Positions 36,122-44,073 of a DNA stretch of 64,000 nucleotides are shown one piece after another (the first letter of the stretch is position 1; the number at the start of each line of letters is the position of its first letter). The position numbers were made by a program, and so were the translations under genes. The notes beneath the pieces are model-generated. The model saw nothing but the letters and a program-made list of their open reading frames with translations, was not told the origin of the DNA and did not search any database. The DNA is from Planctomycetota bacterium. Lineage in GTDB: Bacteria; Planctomycetota; UBA1135; GCA-002686595. The stretch covers positions 62,001 to 126,000 of the forward strand of contig JAKLKU010000015.1 in NCBI GenBank assembly GCA_023150475.1. Direction: 5' to 3'.

Positions 36122-36696
36122 GCGATCGCTCCTTTCAGCCACGCGAGCAGGAAGAGCGCGAGCAGGACTCCGACGATCACGCGGAACACGCGTGCGTTCG
36201 AGCCGGTGCTCCGATCGATGAACGGCAGCGCGAACACGAACAGCGCGCCGAGCGAGAACAGGGCCCAGCCCAGCCACGCGAGCGACGCCGGGAAGAGCCC
36301 GACGAACGCGATCGGCGCGCGCAAGTACCACGGCGTCTCGAGTACCGCCGGCGCGGCGCGAGGATCGATTTCCTGTCCGATGCCCGGAGGCAACGCGCCG
36401 GCGAGGAAGACGAGGACGCCGAGCAACACGACGCCGAACGCGGACCAGTTGACGAAGTGATACGGATAGAAGCGTCGACCTTCGCGCCGCACCCGCGGAC
36501 CCGAGGTCGGCACGAGCGCTTCGACTTGATCGAGCTTGACCAGCGGCCGCGCGCGACGCGTCGGACCGGACACGATGTGCAGCAGATGGCGTCCGCCGGC
36601 TTCGAAGCGACGCGAGACGAGCCCGCGGCGCGCCAGTTCGTCGACGACTTCGTGGATCTCGGGCTCGCTCGCACCGACTCGCAGGACGACGATCAT
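36118..36696 (-). CDS. Cytochrome b subunit-IV-like protein with N-terminal DAHP-synthase-type ferredoxin-like domain
   Basis: 192 aa; the start at 36696 overlaps the cytochrome b6-like stop (ATGA). Residues 1-65 (MIVVLRVGASEPEIHEVVDE, LARRGLVSRRFEAGGRHLLH) read like the small alpha/beta regulatory domain at the N-terminus of type I-beta DAHP synthases. YPYHFVNWSAFGVVLLG starts the membrane part, as in PetD. Three helices follow. The Qo-site PEWY motif is replaced by ETPWYL (residues 120-125), so the motif Glu is absent or shifted. The Rieske protein of the same operon has a similar N-terminal domain. Confidence 0.75.
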   Translation of the reverse strand: MIVVLRVGASEPEIHEVVDELARRGLVSRRFEAGGRHLLHIVSGPTRRARPLVKLDQVEALVPTSGPRVRREGRRFYPYHFVNWSAFGVVLLGVLVFLAGALPPGIGQEIDPRAAPAVLETPWYLRAPIAFVGLFPASLAWLGWALFSLGALFVFALPFIDRSTGSNARVFRVIVGVLLALFLLAWLKGAIA

Positions 36697-37331
36697 CGCG
36701 CACCTCCGCGACGCGCACCGAGGCGTCGGCCGAGGAACCACAGGTTCGCGACGAGCAGCACCCACGCGAGCCACGGCAGCAGCAGACTGTGCGCCGAGTA
36801 CGTGCGGCTCAGCGTCGTCGCGTTCACTTCTTCGCCGCCGCGCACGGCGCCCGCGACGAACGCGCCGATGTCGCCGAACGACTCGATGCGCTCGAGCACG
36901 CCGCTCAAGCGCCAGTACGCATCTTGATCCCAGGTGAGCAGCTCGCCCGTGTACGTCGCGACGACGATCACCGCCATCACCAGGGTCCCGGCGTACCAAT
37001 TCGGCGTGCCGGCACCTCGGTACGAGCCCGTCACGACGGCGCGCAAGAGGTGGAGCGCGCACACCGCCAACATCGCGTGCGACGTCCAGTGGTGCACGCC
37101 GCGCACGAGCCAGCCCCAGTCGACGTCGCGCATGATGTACTGCACGCTCTCGGCGACGAGCGGCGGCGACGGCTGGAAGTAGAGCGAGAGCAGGATGCCG
37201 GTGAACACCTGCAAGAAGAAGAGTCCGAGGATGAGCCAGCCGAAGGCCAGGTCGCCACGGTGTTCGGGCGCGACCGGCGTGCGCAACACGCCCCAGATCG
37301 CTTTCAGCACGCCTTGTTCGCCGGTTTCCAT
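36693..37331 (-). CDS. Cytochrome b6-like subunit (N-terminal half of cytochrome b)
   Basis: 212 aa from the ATG at 37331. Helix B has His 80 and His 94 with 13 residues between (VHHWTSHAMLAVCALHLLRA), followed by VTGSYR as in PetB. TYTGELLTWDQDAYW matches the region before helix D. Helix D has His 181 (RTYSAHSLLLPW), but the position 15 residues on, where b6 proteins carry the second His, is Asn 196 (LLVANLWFLGRR; codon at 36744-36746). One b haem would thus lack a normal axial ligand. The operon order is Rieske, b6-like, subunit-IV-like, multihaem c. It should be the quinol-oxidising core. Confidence 0.85.
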   Translation of the reverse strand: METGEQGVLKAIWGVLRTPVAPEHRGDLAFGWLILGLFFLQVFTGILLSLYFQPSPPLVAESVQYIMRDVDWGWLVRGVHHWTSHAMLAVCALHLLRAVVTGSYRGAGTPNWYAGTLVMAVIVVATYTGELLTWDQDAYWRLSGVLERIESFGDIGAFVAGAVRGGEEVNATTLSRTYSAHSLLLPWLAWVLLVANLWFLGRRLGARRGGAR

Positions 37332-37366
37332 CGATCGCACCTCGCCACGCTCGCGTCGTGGGTCGC

Positions 37367-38017
37367 TCAACCCTCGCGCCGGATGTAGAGCTCCTCGCCG
37401 AGCTCTTCGATCGCGTACGACTGGAGCGGCACCGACGGCGGCCCCTTGACCACGTTGCCGTAGACGTCGAACGCGCCGCCGTGGCACGGACACACGAGCT
37501 CGCGCCGCTCCTCGTTCCAATCGAGGTGGCAGATCTGCATGTGAGTGCAGATCGCGCTCAGCGCGAAGTAACGTTCGTCCTCGAGGCGCACGAGCAGGAT
37601 CGGTTTGCCGAGCACCGTGACCTTCTTCGCCGAGCGTTCGGCGAACTCGGCCTTCGCGGCGGCGCGGACGAGGCTGCGGTCGGACAACGTCCCCTTCGGC
37701 GGCAACAGGAAGCCGACCACGGGCAACGCACCCGCCGCGGCGGTCAATGCTCCGAAGCCCGCGACCAAGCCCGTCATCATCCGCCGCCGCGAGCGCAGGA
37801 ACGCGTACTCGCGGTGCGAAAGCAGCGGGAGGACGTCGACGTCGGCTCGCGCCGCGAGCGCGGATTCGAGCGCAGCGACGTCGCCGCTGCCCGAGAGTCC
37901 GACGACGATCTGCTCATCGCCACGCGAAACGTCGCAGCGCCAACCGCGCCGGGTCGCTTCGGCGACGATCTCTTGCAGTTTCGCCTCGGGCGTGTCGCTC
38001 GCGAGGATGAGGATCAT
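37367..38017 (-). CDS. Rieske iron-sulfur protein with N-terminal DAHP-synthase-type ferredoxin-like domain
   Basis: 216 aa from the ATG at 38017. Residues 1-75 (MILILASDTPEAKLQEIVAE, GWRCDVSRGDEQIVVGLSG, then REYAFLRS) align by eye with the N-terminal domain of Thermotoga-type DAHP synthase (MIVVLKPG..., CHISKGQERTVIGIIG, YKLVSRE). A single membrane helix follows (TGLVAGFGALTAAAGALPVVG). The Rieske site is CTHMQICHLDW (Cys 157, His 159) and CPCHGGAF (Cys 176, His 179). The partner Cys of box I is at +6 rather than the usual +5, a one-residue insertion. It starts the bc-type operon, 35 bases before the b6-like gene. Confidence 0.88.
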   Translation of the reverse strand: MILILASDTPEAKLQEIVAEATRRGWRCDVSRGDEQIVVGLSGSGDVAALESALAARADVDVLPLLSHREYAFLRSRRRMMTGLVAGFGALTAAAGALPVVGFLLPPKGTLSDRSLVRAAAKAEFAERSAKKVTVLGKPILLVRLEDERYFALSAICTHMQICHLDWNEERRELVCPCHGGAFDVYGNVVKGPPSVPLQSYAIEELGEELYIRREG

Positions 38018-38124
38018 GATCGGGGAGGCCGTGGGATCGGGAGGCTGGGCGGGGCCAGAGTGCGGCCGCTCGCACCGGAGCACGCGCTCGAAAGTCACGT
38101 GTCCGACGCGAGCGGACTGAGCTG

Positions 38125-38158
38125 GAGCCGGCCCCCTCAGGAACGAGGGCGCCGGCTC
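38125..38158 (-). terminator. Hairpin terminator after the cytochrome c554-like gene
   Basis: gagccggccccctc pairs with gagggcgccggctc, 13 of 14 positions, around a short loop. It starts 14 bases past the stop at 38172 on the - strand and separates that gene from the Rieske operon. Confidence 0.7.
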
Positions 38159-38171
38159 GCGGAGCGGATGG

Positions 38172-38855
38172 CTACTTCTTGCCGCCGCACTTGTCGTCGC
38201 AGGTGTGCTTGCAGCCTTCCTTGCCGCTGCAGCCGCAGATCAGCGTGTCCGCCGCGCGGTCCTTGCGCGGATCCCAGTGCTTCTGCTCGGCGCCGAAACG
38301 GTGGATGCAGAAGCCCTTGAACGTCGGGCTCTCGCTGTTGTGGCAGCTCTCGCACTTCTTGGCGTCGATCTTCGTGATGATCTCGCCTTCCGGAACCTGC
38401 ACGCGTTCCTTCTTGCCTTCGTTCTTCGCCGCTTCGGCCATGCGAGCCTTCATGTGGTTCTCGCCCGGACCGTGGCACGCTTCGCACTGCACGCCCTTGG
38501 CGGCGTCGAAGCCCTTCTTGATCTGGTCGGCGGCGACGCCGAAAGCCGTCGTGTGGCACTTGATGCAGGCGTCGGCCTTCTGCGGATCCTCGATGCCCTT
38601 TTCCTTCGCGATCTTCTTGGCCTCTTCGGAGGCGAGCGCGGCGAACGCCTGCGCGTGCTTCGACTTCTCCCAGTGCGCGAACTGGTTGCCGTTCTCGTCG
38701 ACCTTGTGGCAGTTCTTGCACTTGTCGGCGCCGATGTACTTCGCATCGGCGGTCGAGCTCGGAGAGCTCGTGAACGTCGACGCGGCGAGCGCCGCGAGAG
38801 CGAGACTGAACGCCAGCGCCGTGGCGACGGCGCCCTTCCTCGAATGCAGTTTCAT
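38172..38855 (-). CDS. Tetrahaem cytochrome c554-like protein with Cys-rich tail
   Basis: 227 aa; AGGAG precedes the ATG at 38855. Signal peptide to about residue 38, then KYIGADKCKNCHKVDENG, AHWEKSKHAQAFAAL and CIKCHTTAFG, CEACHGPGENHMKARM and CESCH. This is the cytochrome c554 / multihaem-c family layout known from nitrifiers, where c554 takes electrons from hydroxylamine oxidoreductase; here no HAO is present. Four haems. The C-terminal 25 residues (CGCSGKEGCKHTCDDKCGGK) hold five Cys plus His, an extra likely metal or disulfide site not typical of the family. It has its own terminator, so it may be regulated separately as a soluble shuttle. Confidence 0.85.
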   Translation of the reverse strand: MKLHSRKGAVATALAFSLALAALAASTFTSSPSSTADAKYIGADKCKNCHKVDENGNQFAHWEKSKHAQAFAALASEEAKKIAKEKGIEDPQKADACIKCHTTAFGVAADQIKKGFDAAKGVQCEACHGPGENHMKARMAEAAKNEGKKERVQVPEGEIITKIDAKKCESCHNSESPTFKGFCIHRFGAEQKHWDPRKDRAADTLICGCSGKEGCKHTCDDKCGGKK

Positions 38856-39102
38856 CGCTGAACGTCTCCTGGAGACTCCGATCCTGGTGTGACGCGGTCA
38901 GGAGCGCGAAGTCTCTCCGCTCCAGCCGCCGAACGACGGGTCATCTTGAACTTGCAGCGCACGCAGCGCAGCGACGGAACCCCGGAAGTTCCCGCTCGCG
39001 GCCCGCGAACGCAACGCTCGCAAGTCCGTGGCTCGAGCCACTCGGCCGCCGCGCGGGCGACGCCCGTTGCAGCGCCCGCGCCGAAGGAGGCCCAGGCGGG
39101 CA

Positions 39103-39951
39103 TCACGGCTCGAGCTCCTCGCTCCGCACGGGCAGCGTCAGGCCGAGCTCCGCGGCGACGTTGCGCGCCGAACTCGCATCCGGATTCTCGGCGAGGCCGT
39201 TCAACGCGCTCGCGAGCATCCGCGAGTCGGTTTCGGCCGCGAGGTGCCGGCGCAGCGCGACGAGGTCGCTGCCGACCGCCGAACGCGCGAACGCCCGGGC
39301 CGCGCGCACGCGCACGGAGTTGGCGATCGGCTGTTCTTCGAAGGCGATGCGACGAACCATGTCTCGGGCCGCTGGGTCTTCTTCCGCGGTGTCCCCAAGG
39401 AAACGGACCAACGCGTGCTCCAGCGATTCGCCCTTGGTCGTAGCTGGGTCGGTCTTGGAGCGCACGAGGTCGAGCACGCCGTCCAGCCGCCCCGGCGTGG
39501 CCAGCGCGAAGCGGGCTCTGATGTAGGCGAGGCGCTCGGCGTCCGGGACGTTTTCGGCGAGCGCCTCCCGAGCACGTTGGTCGAGCAGCTCCGGCTGTAC
39601 GCGTCCTGCCTCTAGGAACGCGCAATGGGCGTCGCGCCCGGAACGGCGCCCCGGCGGCGAGGGGCTCCGCGCGAGCCGCGGCTCCGCGAGCTCGGCCTCC
39701 GGCGAGTCGCCGAGCTCGGCCGCGCCCGCCGCGCCTCTCCCGGTCCGCTCGGCGCTCTCGTGCGGCGACGGTCCTGCGGAGGGTGGGCCGAACGAGCGGT
39801 CCGGATCGCTGGGCTGCGCCGGCGCGAACGCCGCGGATCGCGGTCGGGAGTCCTGCTCGAAGGCACCGAGCCCGGCGAGCAGCCCCAGGACGAAACAGCA
39901 CGCGAGGACGATCGCCGTCCCCGCGTGCCGCGTTGCCCGCTTCGAGGCCAT
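39103..39951 (-). CDS. Membrane-anchored HEAT-like repeat protein
   Basis: 282 aa. An N-terminal membrane segment (TAIVLACCFVLGLLAGLGAF) is followed by about 80 residues of Pro/Ser/Arg-rich linker. Helical repeats then include RMLASALNGLAENPDASSAR and NSVRVRAARAFARSAVGSDL. Architecture resembles the HEAT-like protein at 13584-15077. Its start is 15 bases from the end of the OmcA-like gene, so it may be the last gene of the conduit operon. Partner unknown. Confidence 0.6.
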   Translation of the reverse strand: MASKRATRHAGTAIVLACCFVLGLLAGLGAFEQDSRPRSAAFAPAQPSDPDRSFGPPSAGPSPHESAERTGRGAAGAAELGDSPEAELAEPRLARSPSPPGRRSGRDAHCAFLEAGRVQPELLDQRAREALAENVPDAERLAYIRARFALATPGRLDGVLDLVRSKTDPATTKGESLEHALVRFLGDTAEEDPAARDMVRRIAFEEQPIANSVRVRAARAFARSAVGSDLVALRRHLAAETDSRMLASALNGLAENPDASSARNVAAELGLTLPVRSEELEP

Positions 39952-39966
39952 CCGGGCGGATGGGAC

Positions 39967-42867
39967 TCAGCGCACCTTGTGCGCGAGCTCGATCGAGAGC
40001 TCGTCGTCCGCGCCGTGGCAGGTCGCACACGATTCGACGCCGCCGAGCGACGTCTGCACGTCGATGTGGGCCAGGGCGTAGTCGGCGTCGTGGCACGCCG
40101 AGCACACGGTCTTCCACTCACGCGCCGGCAACGTCTGGTCGGTCGGGTGGTCGCGGTCGCTCGGCGTGAACCAAGACTCGTTCGAAGAGCCGTGGCAGAG
40201 GACGCAGTTCTTCACGCCGCTCGGCATCGCCGGGAACCCGACTTCCTCGTAGGTCACCACACCGTAGTTGTTGGGCCAAGCGGTGGAGCCGAAGCCGACG
40301 ACTTCGTACGAGTCGGCGTTCGCGAGCTCCTTGCCCTTGTGGATCTTGTGGATCATCTCGCGGAACGACACGGATGTCGCCGCGGTCTCGGGCGCGTTGC
40401 CCGCGACGTAGGGCGGCCGGTCTTCCGAACCCGCTGCGCCGTGGCACGCGATGCAGCCGTCGAAGCCGCGCCGACCGCCACCGTGCAGGTACATGTCGTT
40501 GTGACACGCGTAGCAGCTCGCCGCGTCGTCGATCAGCGCCCACGATTCGAGCGCGCTCGCGTCGCCAACCAGGAACTCGCTGGTCGCTGCGTTCGCGACC
40601 GCGCGGTAGCTGTTGGTTTCGCCGTACGCGGAGAGCGTCAGCGACTTGTAGCCCCACACGTTGACCACGTACGTGCCGTCGGCGATCGCCTTGCCGCTCC
40701 AGTCACCGTCGGTCTCGTCGAGGTCCGGCGAGTCGTTGATCGCGTTCGGGAACGCGCTCGGCATCACGAAGTCGCTGGTGTAGGAGATCAGGATGTCCGC
40801 GTTGGCGCCGAACTCGACGAGCTCGGTGACCGTGCCGGTCGCCGTGTCGAGCGAGTAGTCGGTGTTGACCGTCTTCGCGCTCGAGAGCGTCGCGTCCTTG
40901 ACGGTCGCGGCCGCGGAGTGCGCATAGCGCAAGCCGGCTTGGTAGCTCGTGCTCGCCGACGAACCGAACCACAGGCGGGTGCCGTCGACGTACTGGATGC
41001 GCAGGTACTCTTCCTGGCCGACGACGTCGTCGTCGATCACGACGTAGTCGTCGCGCGCGAAGCCCGTCGCATCGGCGACGTCGATGTAGTTCTGCACCGC
41101 GGCCGCGTCTTCGGCGAGCGTCGTGCTGCCTGCGCCGAAGCCGGTGCGCACGAAGACCGAAGTCGTCGCGCCGCTGACGTTCCAGAGCGGCGTGCGCGAG
41201 GTCGTGAACACGTCGCCGTTCGAACCTGACGATTCACCGAGGTACTCCCACGTCACCGGTTGCGGCACGTTGAACACGTACGGTTGCGCGCCGGTCAAAT
41301 AGGCGACCGGGATCGACGTGTTGAGCACGATCTGTTGATTCGACGTCGGGCCCGCGATGACCACGCTCATCGACGCGAGCGCGCTCGCCGCGACGTCGGC
41401 CGCCGCGTCGTCGGTGATCGCGAGCGTGAGCTCGATCTTCTCGCCCGGATCGATCGTGCCGTCGGCGTCGCCGCCCGCACCTTCGTCGAGCGCCTGGATC
41501 TCCATGTTCACGCCGCCGTTGAACGTCGTGTCGAGCAACGGGTGCGTGTGCGCGTCCACCACGGCGAGCGAATCGCCGCTCGCCGAGTGGCAGAGCGTGC
41601 AGTTCGAGTCGTCCGCGGTCTCCGGCATCGTCTGACCGTTCGACGTGTAGAGCTCACCCCACACGATGTCGTCGTGGCACGAACCACAGGCGCGCATCGT
41701 CGGCTGCGTGTTGATCAGGTCGCCCTGAGTGGGCGCGGCGAGCGGACCGGAGCCGTCGGGATCGCCGTGGCACTTGTCGCACGCGACGACGCCGGTGGTG
41801 CGCATCGTGTTCTCGAGCGTCTGGTTGCCCGAAGCGAGCGCCGTGTAGCCCTGGTCGCGCGGCATCGCGATGTTGAGACCCGGCCACACCGGGAACGTGA
41901 ACGCCGAGAAGTCGTGCACCGAGTTTTGGAAGCCCACCATCTTGTAGGGCTGCGGCGTCGCGTCGTACTTGCGCGTGCCATCGGTGTTGGTCGTCACACC
42001 GAGCACCGAAGGCAGGTGCGCAGCGCTGTGGATCTTGTGGATCATCACTTTGAAGTCCACCGAGACGCCCGGCGTGCCGCCTTCGACGCCCGCGACGTTC
42101 TTGTCCTCGGAGCCGGAGGTGTGGCAGAGCAGGCAGAGCTTCACGTCGCGGCGGTTGCCGCCGTGCGCCTGGAGCTGGTCGTGGCAGTTGTTGCAGTTCG
42201 CGTCGGTGACCACTTCGCGCGGCTCGAGCGCCCCGACGGTGCCGAGCGCGAAGTCGTAGGTCTCGTTGTCGACGTCGCGGAACGACTCACCGTCGACGGT
42301 GTAGTTCCAACCGACGTACATGCCGATCGTGTACGTGCCGTCGAGCAACGCGTCACCCGTCAGCTCGCCGTCGTCCTCGTCGAACGACGCGGAGTCGTTG
42401 TACGGCGCCGCGTAGACGCTCGGGATCGGCGACGCGAACACGTACGTGTACGAGCCGTCGTCGTTCTCGGTCGAGCGCGTCAGCACGTCGCTGACTTCGG
42501 GGAGCACGCGTTGGTAGTTGAACGACGGACCGGCGAGCATGATGCGGCCGAGATCGAGCTCGTCGATCGACCAGTTGCTCGCATCGTCCTTGGTCACCGT
42601 GAACGTCACTTCGACGGTGTCGCCCGGCTCGAACGCGCCGCCCGCGCCGCTGCCGCCCGCCAGCGAGACGATCGCGAGGTTGACGCCCGGCGAATCCTCA
42701 TCGGACGAGAGCTCGTCGTCGGTGACGGAGCTCCCGTCGTCCCCCGCCGGTCCGGCGGGTCCCGTCGCACCGTCGCTGCCGTCGCAGCCTGACAGCACGA
42801 GCAACGAGGAGAAGCAGAGAGTCGAGAGAGCGACGCGCATCGATCGGGTCGTGACGAAGGGTTTCAT
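39967..42867 (-). CDS. OmcA/MtrC-type decahaem lipoprotein (probable outer-surface terminal reductase)
   Basis: 966 aa; GAGGA lies before the ATG at 42867. The signal ends in LLVLSGC (lipidated Cys 28), followed by a collagen-like GSDGATGPAGPAGDDG stretch, a feature seen in several OmcA/MtrC-type proteins. Ten CXXCH occur in two pentahaem groups: CNNCH, CLLCH, CDKCH, CGSCH, CTLCH and, after a beta-rich domain of about 280 residues, CYACH, CIACH, CVLCH, CSACH, CATCH. Each group includes VxFxxMIHKIH. Beta domains flank the haem groups, as in MtrC domains I-IV. In Shewanella and related bacteria these proteins sit on the cell surface and reduce metals or flavins. An outward location here is inferred from the neighbouring barrel. 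Confidence 0.9.
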   Translation of the reverse strand: MKPFVTTRSMRVALSTLCFSSLLVLSGCDGSDGATGPAGPAGDDGSSVTDDELSSDEDSPGVNLAIVSLAGGSGAGGAFEPGDTVEVTFTVTKDDASNWSIDELDLGRIMLAGPSFNYQRVLPEVSDVLTRSTENDDGSYTYVFASPIPSVYAAPYNDSASFDEDDGELTGDALLDGTYTIGMYVGWNYTVDGESFRDVDNETYDFALGTVGALEPREVVTDANCNNCHDQLQAHGGNRRDVKLCLLCHTSGSEDKNVAGVEGGTPGVSVDFKVMIHKIHSAAHLPSVLGVTTNTDGTRKYDATPQPYKMVGFQNSVHDFSAFTFPVWPGLNIAMPRDQGYTALASGNQTLENTMRTTGVVACDKCHGDPDGSGPLAAPTQGDLINTQPTMRACGSCHDDIVWGELYTSNGQTMPETADDSNCTLCHSASGDSLAVVDAHTHPLLDTTFNGGVNMEIQALDEGAGGDADGTIDPGEKIELTLAITDDAAADVAASALASMSVVIAGPTSNQQIVLNTSIPVAYLTGAQPYVFNVPQPVTWEYLGESSGSNGDVFTTSRTPLWNVSGATTSVFVRTGFGAGSTTLAEDAAAVQNYIDVADATGFARDDYVVIDDDVVGQEEYLRIQYVDGTRLWFGSSASTSYQAGLRYAHSAAATVKDATLSSAKTVNTDYSLDTATGTVTELVEFGANADILISYTSDFVMPSAFPNAINDSPDLDETDGDWSGKAIADGTYVVNVWGYKSLTLSAYGETNSYRAVANAATSEFLVGDASALESWALIDDAASCYACHNDMYLHGGGRRGFDGCIACHGAAGSEDRPPYVAGNAPETAATSVSFREMIHKIHKGKELANADSYEVVGFGSTAWPNNYGVVTYEEVGFPAMPSGVKNCVLCHGSSNESWFTPSDRDHPTDQTLPAREWKTVCSACHDADYALAHIDVQTSLGGVESCATCHGADDELSIELAHKVR

Positions 42868-43062
42868 CGGGGGTTCCTCAACGGACGGCTCGTCCGGCGT
42901 GGAACGAGCACGTGACCCTTGTCGGAGGAACCTGGCTCGCGACCGCGTACGCTCTTCTCCCCGCGCGGGTTGCTTCGCGAATCGCAGCCGGACGATTCCG
43001 ACGCTCGGGACGAACCGTGCCGAGTGCGCGGGAGAGAGCGGGAGAGCGCGGGAGATCGCGCG

Positions 43063-44073
43063 CTACTGGTGGCAGTAGTTGCAGTCGTCGCCGTTGTCGA
43101 CGTGCGGCAGCGGCTGACCGTTGCCGTGGCACATGCGGCAGTTCATGCCGGAGGTGTGCGTCGGCGGCTTCGGCGTCGCGAGCGCGTGGCTCGGCGTGGC
43201 GACGTGACACGTGCTGCACGTCTCGTCGCGCAACGGGAAGTGACAGCTCGTGCAGTGGCGATCCAGCGGCGCGCCGAAGCTCGCCGTGTGGCTCTTCGGT
43301 TTCGCCGTCGCGTGGCAACTGTCGCAAGAGTCGCTCTGGTGGCACGTCGCGCAGCTCTCGCGGTCCATGCTCGCGACGAGGGCATGCCCGCGCAGTCTCC
43401 AGTGGCCGGTGTGGTTCTCCGGCGCCTGTTCGAAGTGGCACGCCGTGCAGCTCGATTCCGAGTGGCAGAGGTCGCAGCGATCGGCGGTCACGCCGCTCTT
43501 CTCGCGCACGCACGGACCGTGCGAACGCAGCCAATTGCCTTCGTGCGACCGCGGCGCGACGTCGGGAGCGAGCCGCGTGTGGCAGGTCGAGCACTCGTTC
43601 ACGAGATTGCGTTCGACGTGACAGGCGCTGCACGCGTCCATCGAGACCGACGGGAGCGCGTCGACGCGCTCGTTCGTCGCGATGCCAACGTGGCACGCGT
43701 CGCACGCGACTTCGGCGGCGACGTGGCGTTCGTGCGAGAACTTCACTTCGGCGTCGACGACGAGCGCGTTCGTCGCGCGGAACGCGCCGCCCGCGAACAA
43801 CGCGTCAACCTTGCGCTCGGGCGCCTTCTCGGCGTCGAGTTCCGCGTGACAGAGGTTGCACGCTGCTTGCGCCGGCATGCCGAGCCGATCCGCGCCGGCG
43901 ACCGGCGCGTGGCACGACTCGCAATCGAGCCCTTCGCCGTCGACGTGCACACGGTGACTGAAACCGAACTTCGGGGAGTCGCCGCGCAACGCGTCGTAGA
44001 TCGCGCAACCCGCGAGCAGCGAGACCGCGGCGGCGAACGCGAGCTTCGAGGACGAGCGGTTCAGAAGCGCCAT
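43063..44073 (-). CDS. 13-haem cytochrome c lipoprotein
   Basis: 336 aa from the ATG at 44073, inside the 3' end of the barrel gene (13-base overlap). The leader ends LLAGC, a lipobox with Cys 23. Thirteen CXXCH run from CESCH to the C-terminal CNYCHQ, with FSHxxHV segments (FSHRVHVDGEG, FSHERHVAAEV) supplying distal His. The density, one haem per 24 residues in the mature part, fits a wire-like protein such as MtrA, which fills an MtrB-type barrel; MtrA has ten haems and is not lipidated. Translational coupling to the barrel gene supports a direct complex. Confidence 0.88.
   Translation of the reverse strand: MALLNRSSSKLAFAAAVSLLAGCAIYDALRGDSPKFGFSHRVHVDGEGLDCESCHAPVAGADRLGMPAQAACNLCHAELDAEKAPERKVDALFAGGAFRATNALVVDAEVKFSHERHVAAEVACDACHVGIATNERVDALPSVSMDACSACHVERNLVNECSTCHTRLAPDVAPRSHEGNWLRSHGPCVREKSGVTADRCDLCHSESSCTACHFEQAPENHTGHWRLRGHALVASMDRESCATCHQSDSCDSCHATAKPKSHTASFGAPLDRHCTSCHFPLRDETCSTCHVATPSHALATPKPPTHTSGMNCRMCHGNGQPLPHVDNGDDCNYCHQ

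Noticed and set aside
38172..38855. Hydroxylamine oxidation locus
   Set aside because: The c554-like protein alone is not enough; no octahaem HAO-like protein or ammonia monooxygenase gene is in the window.
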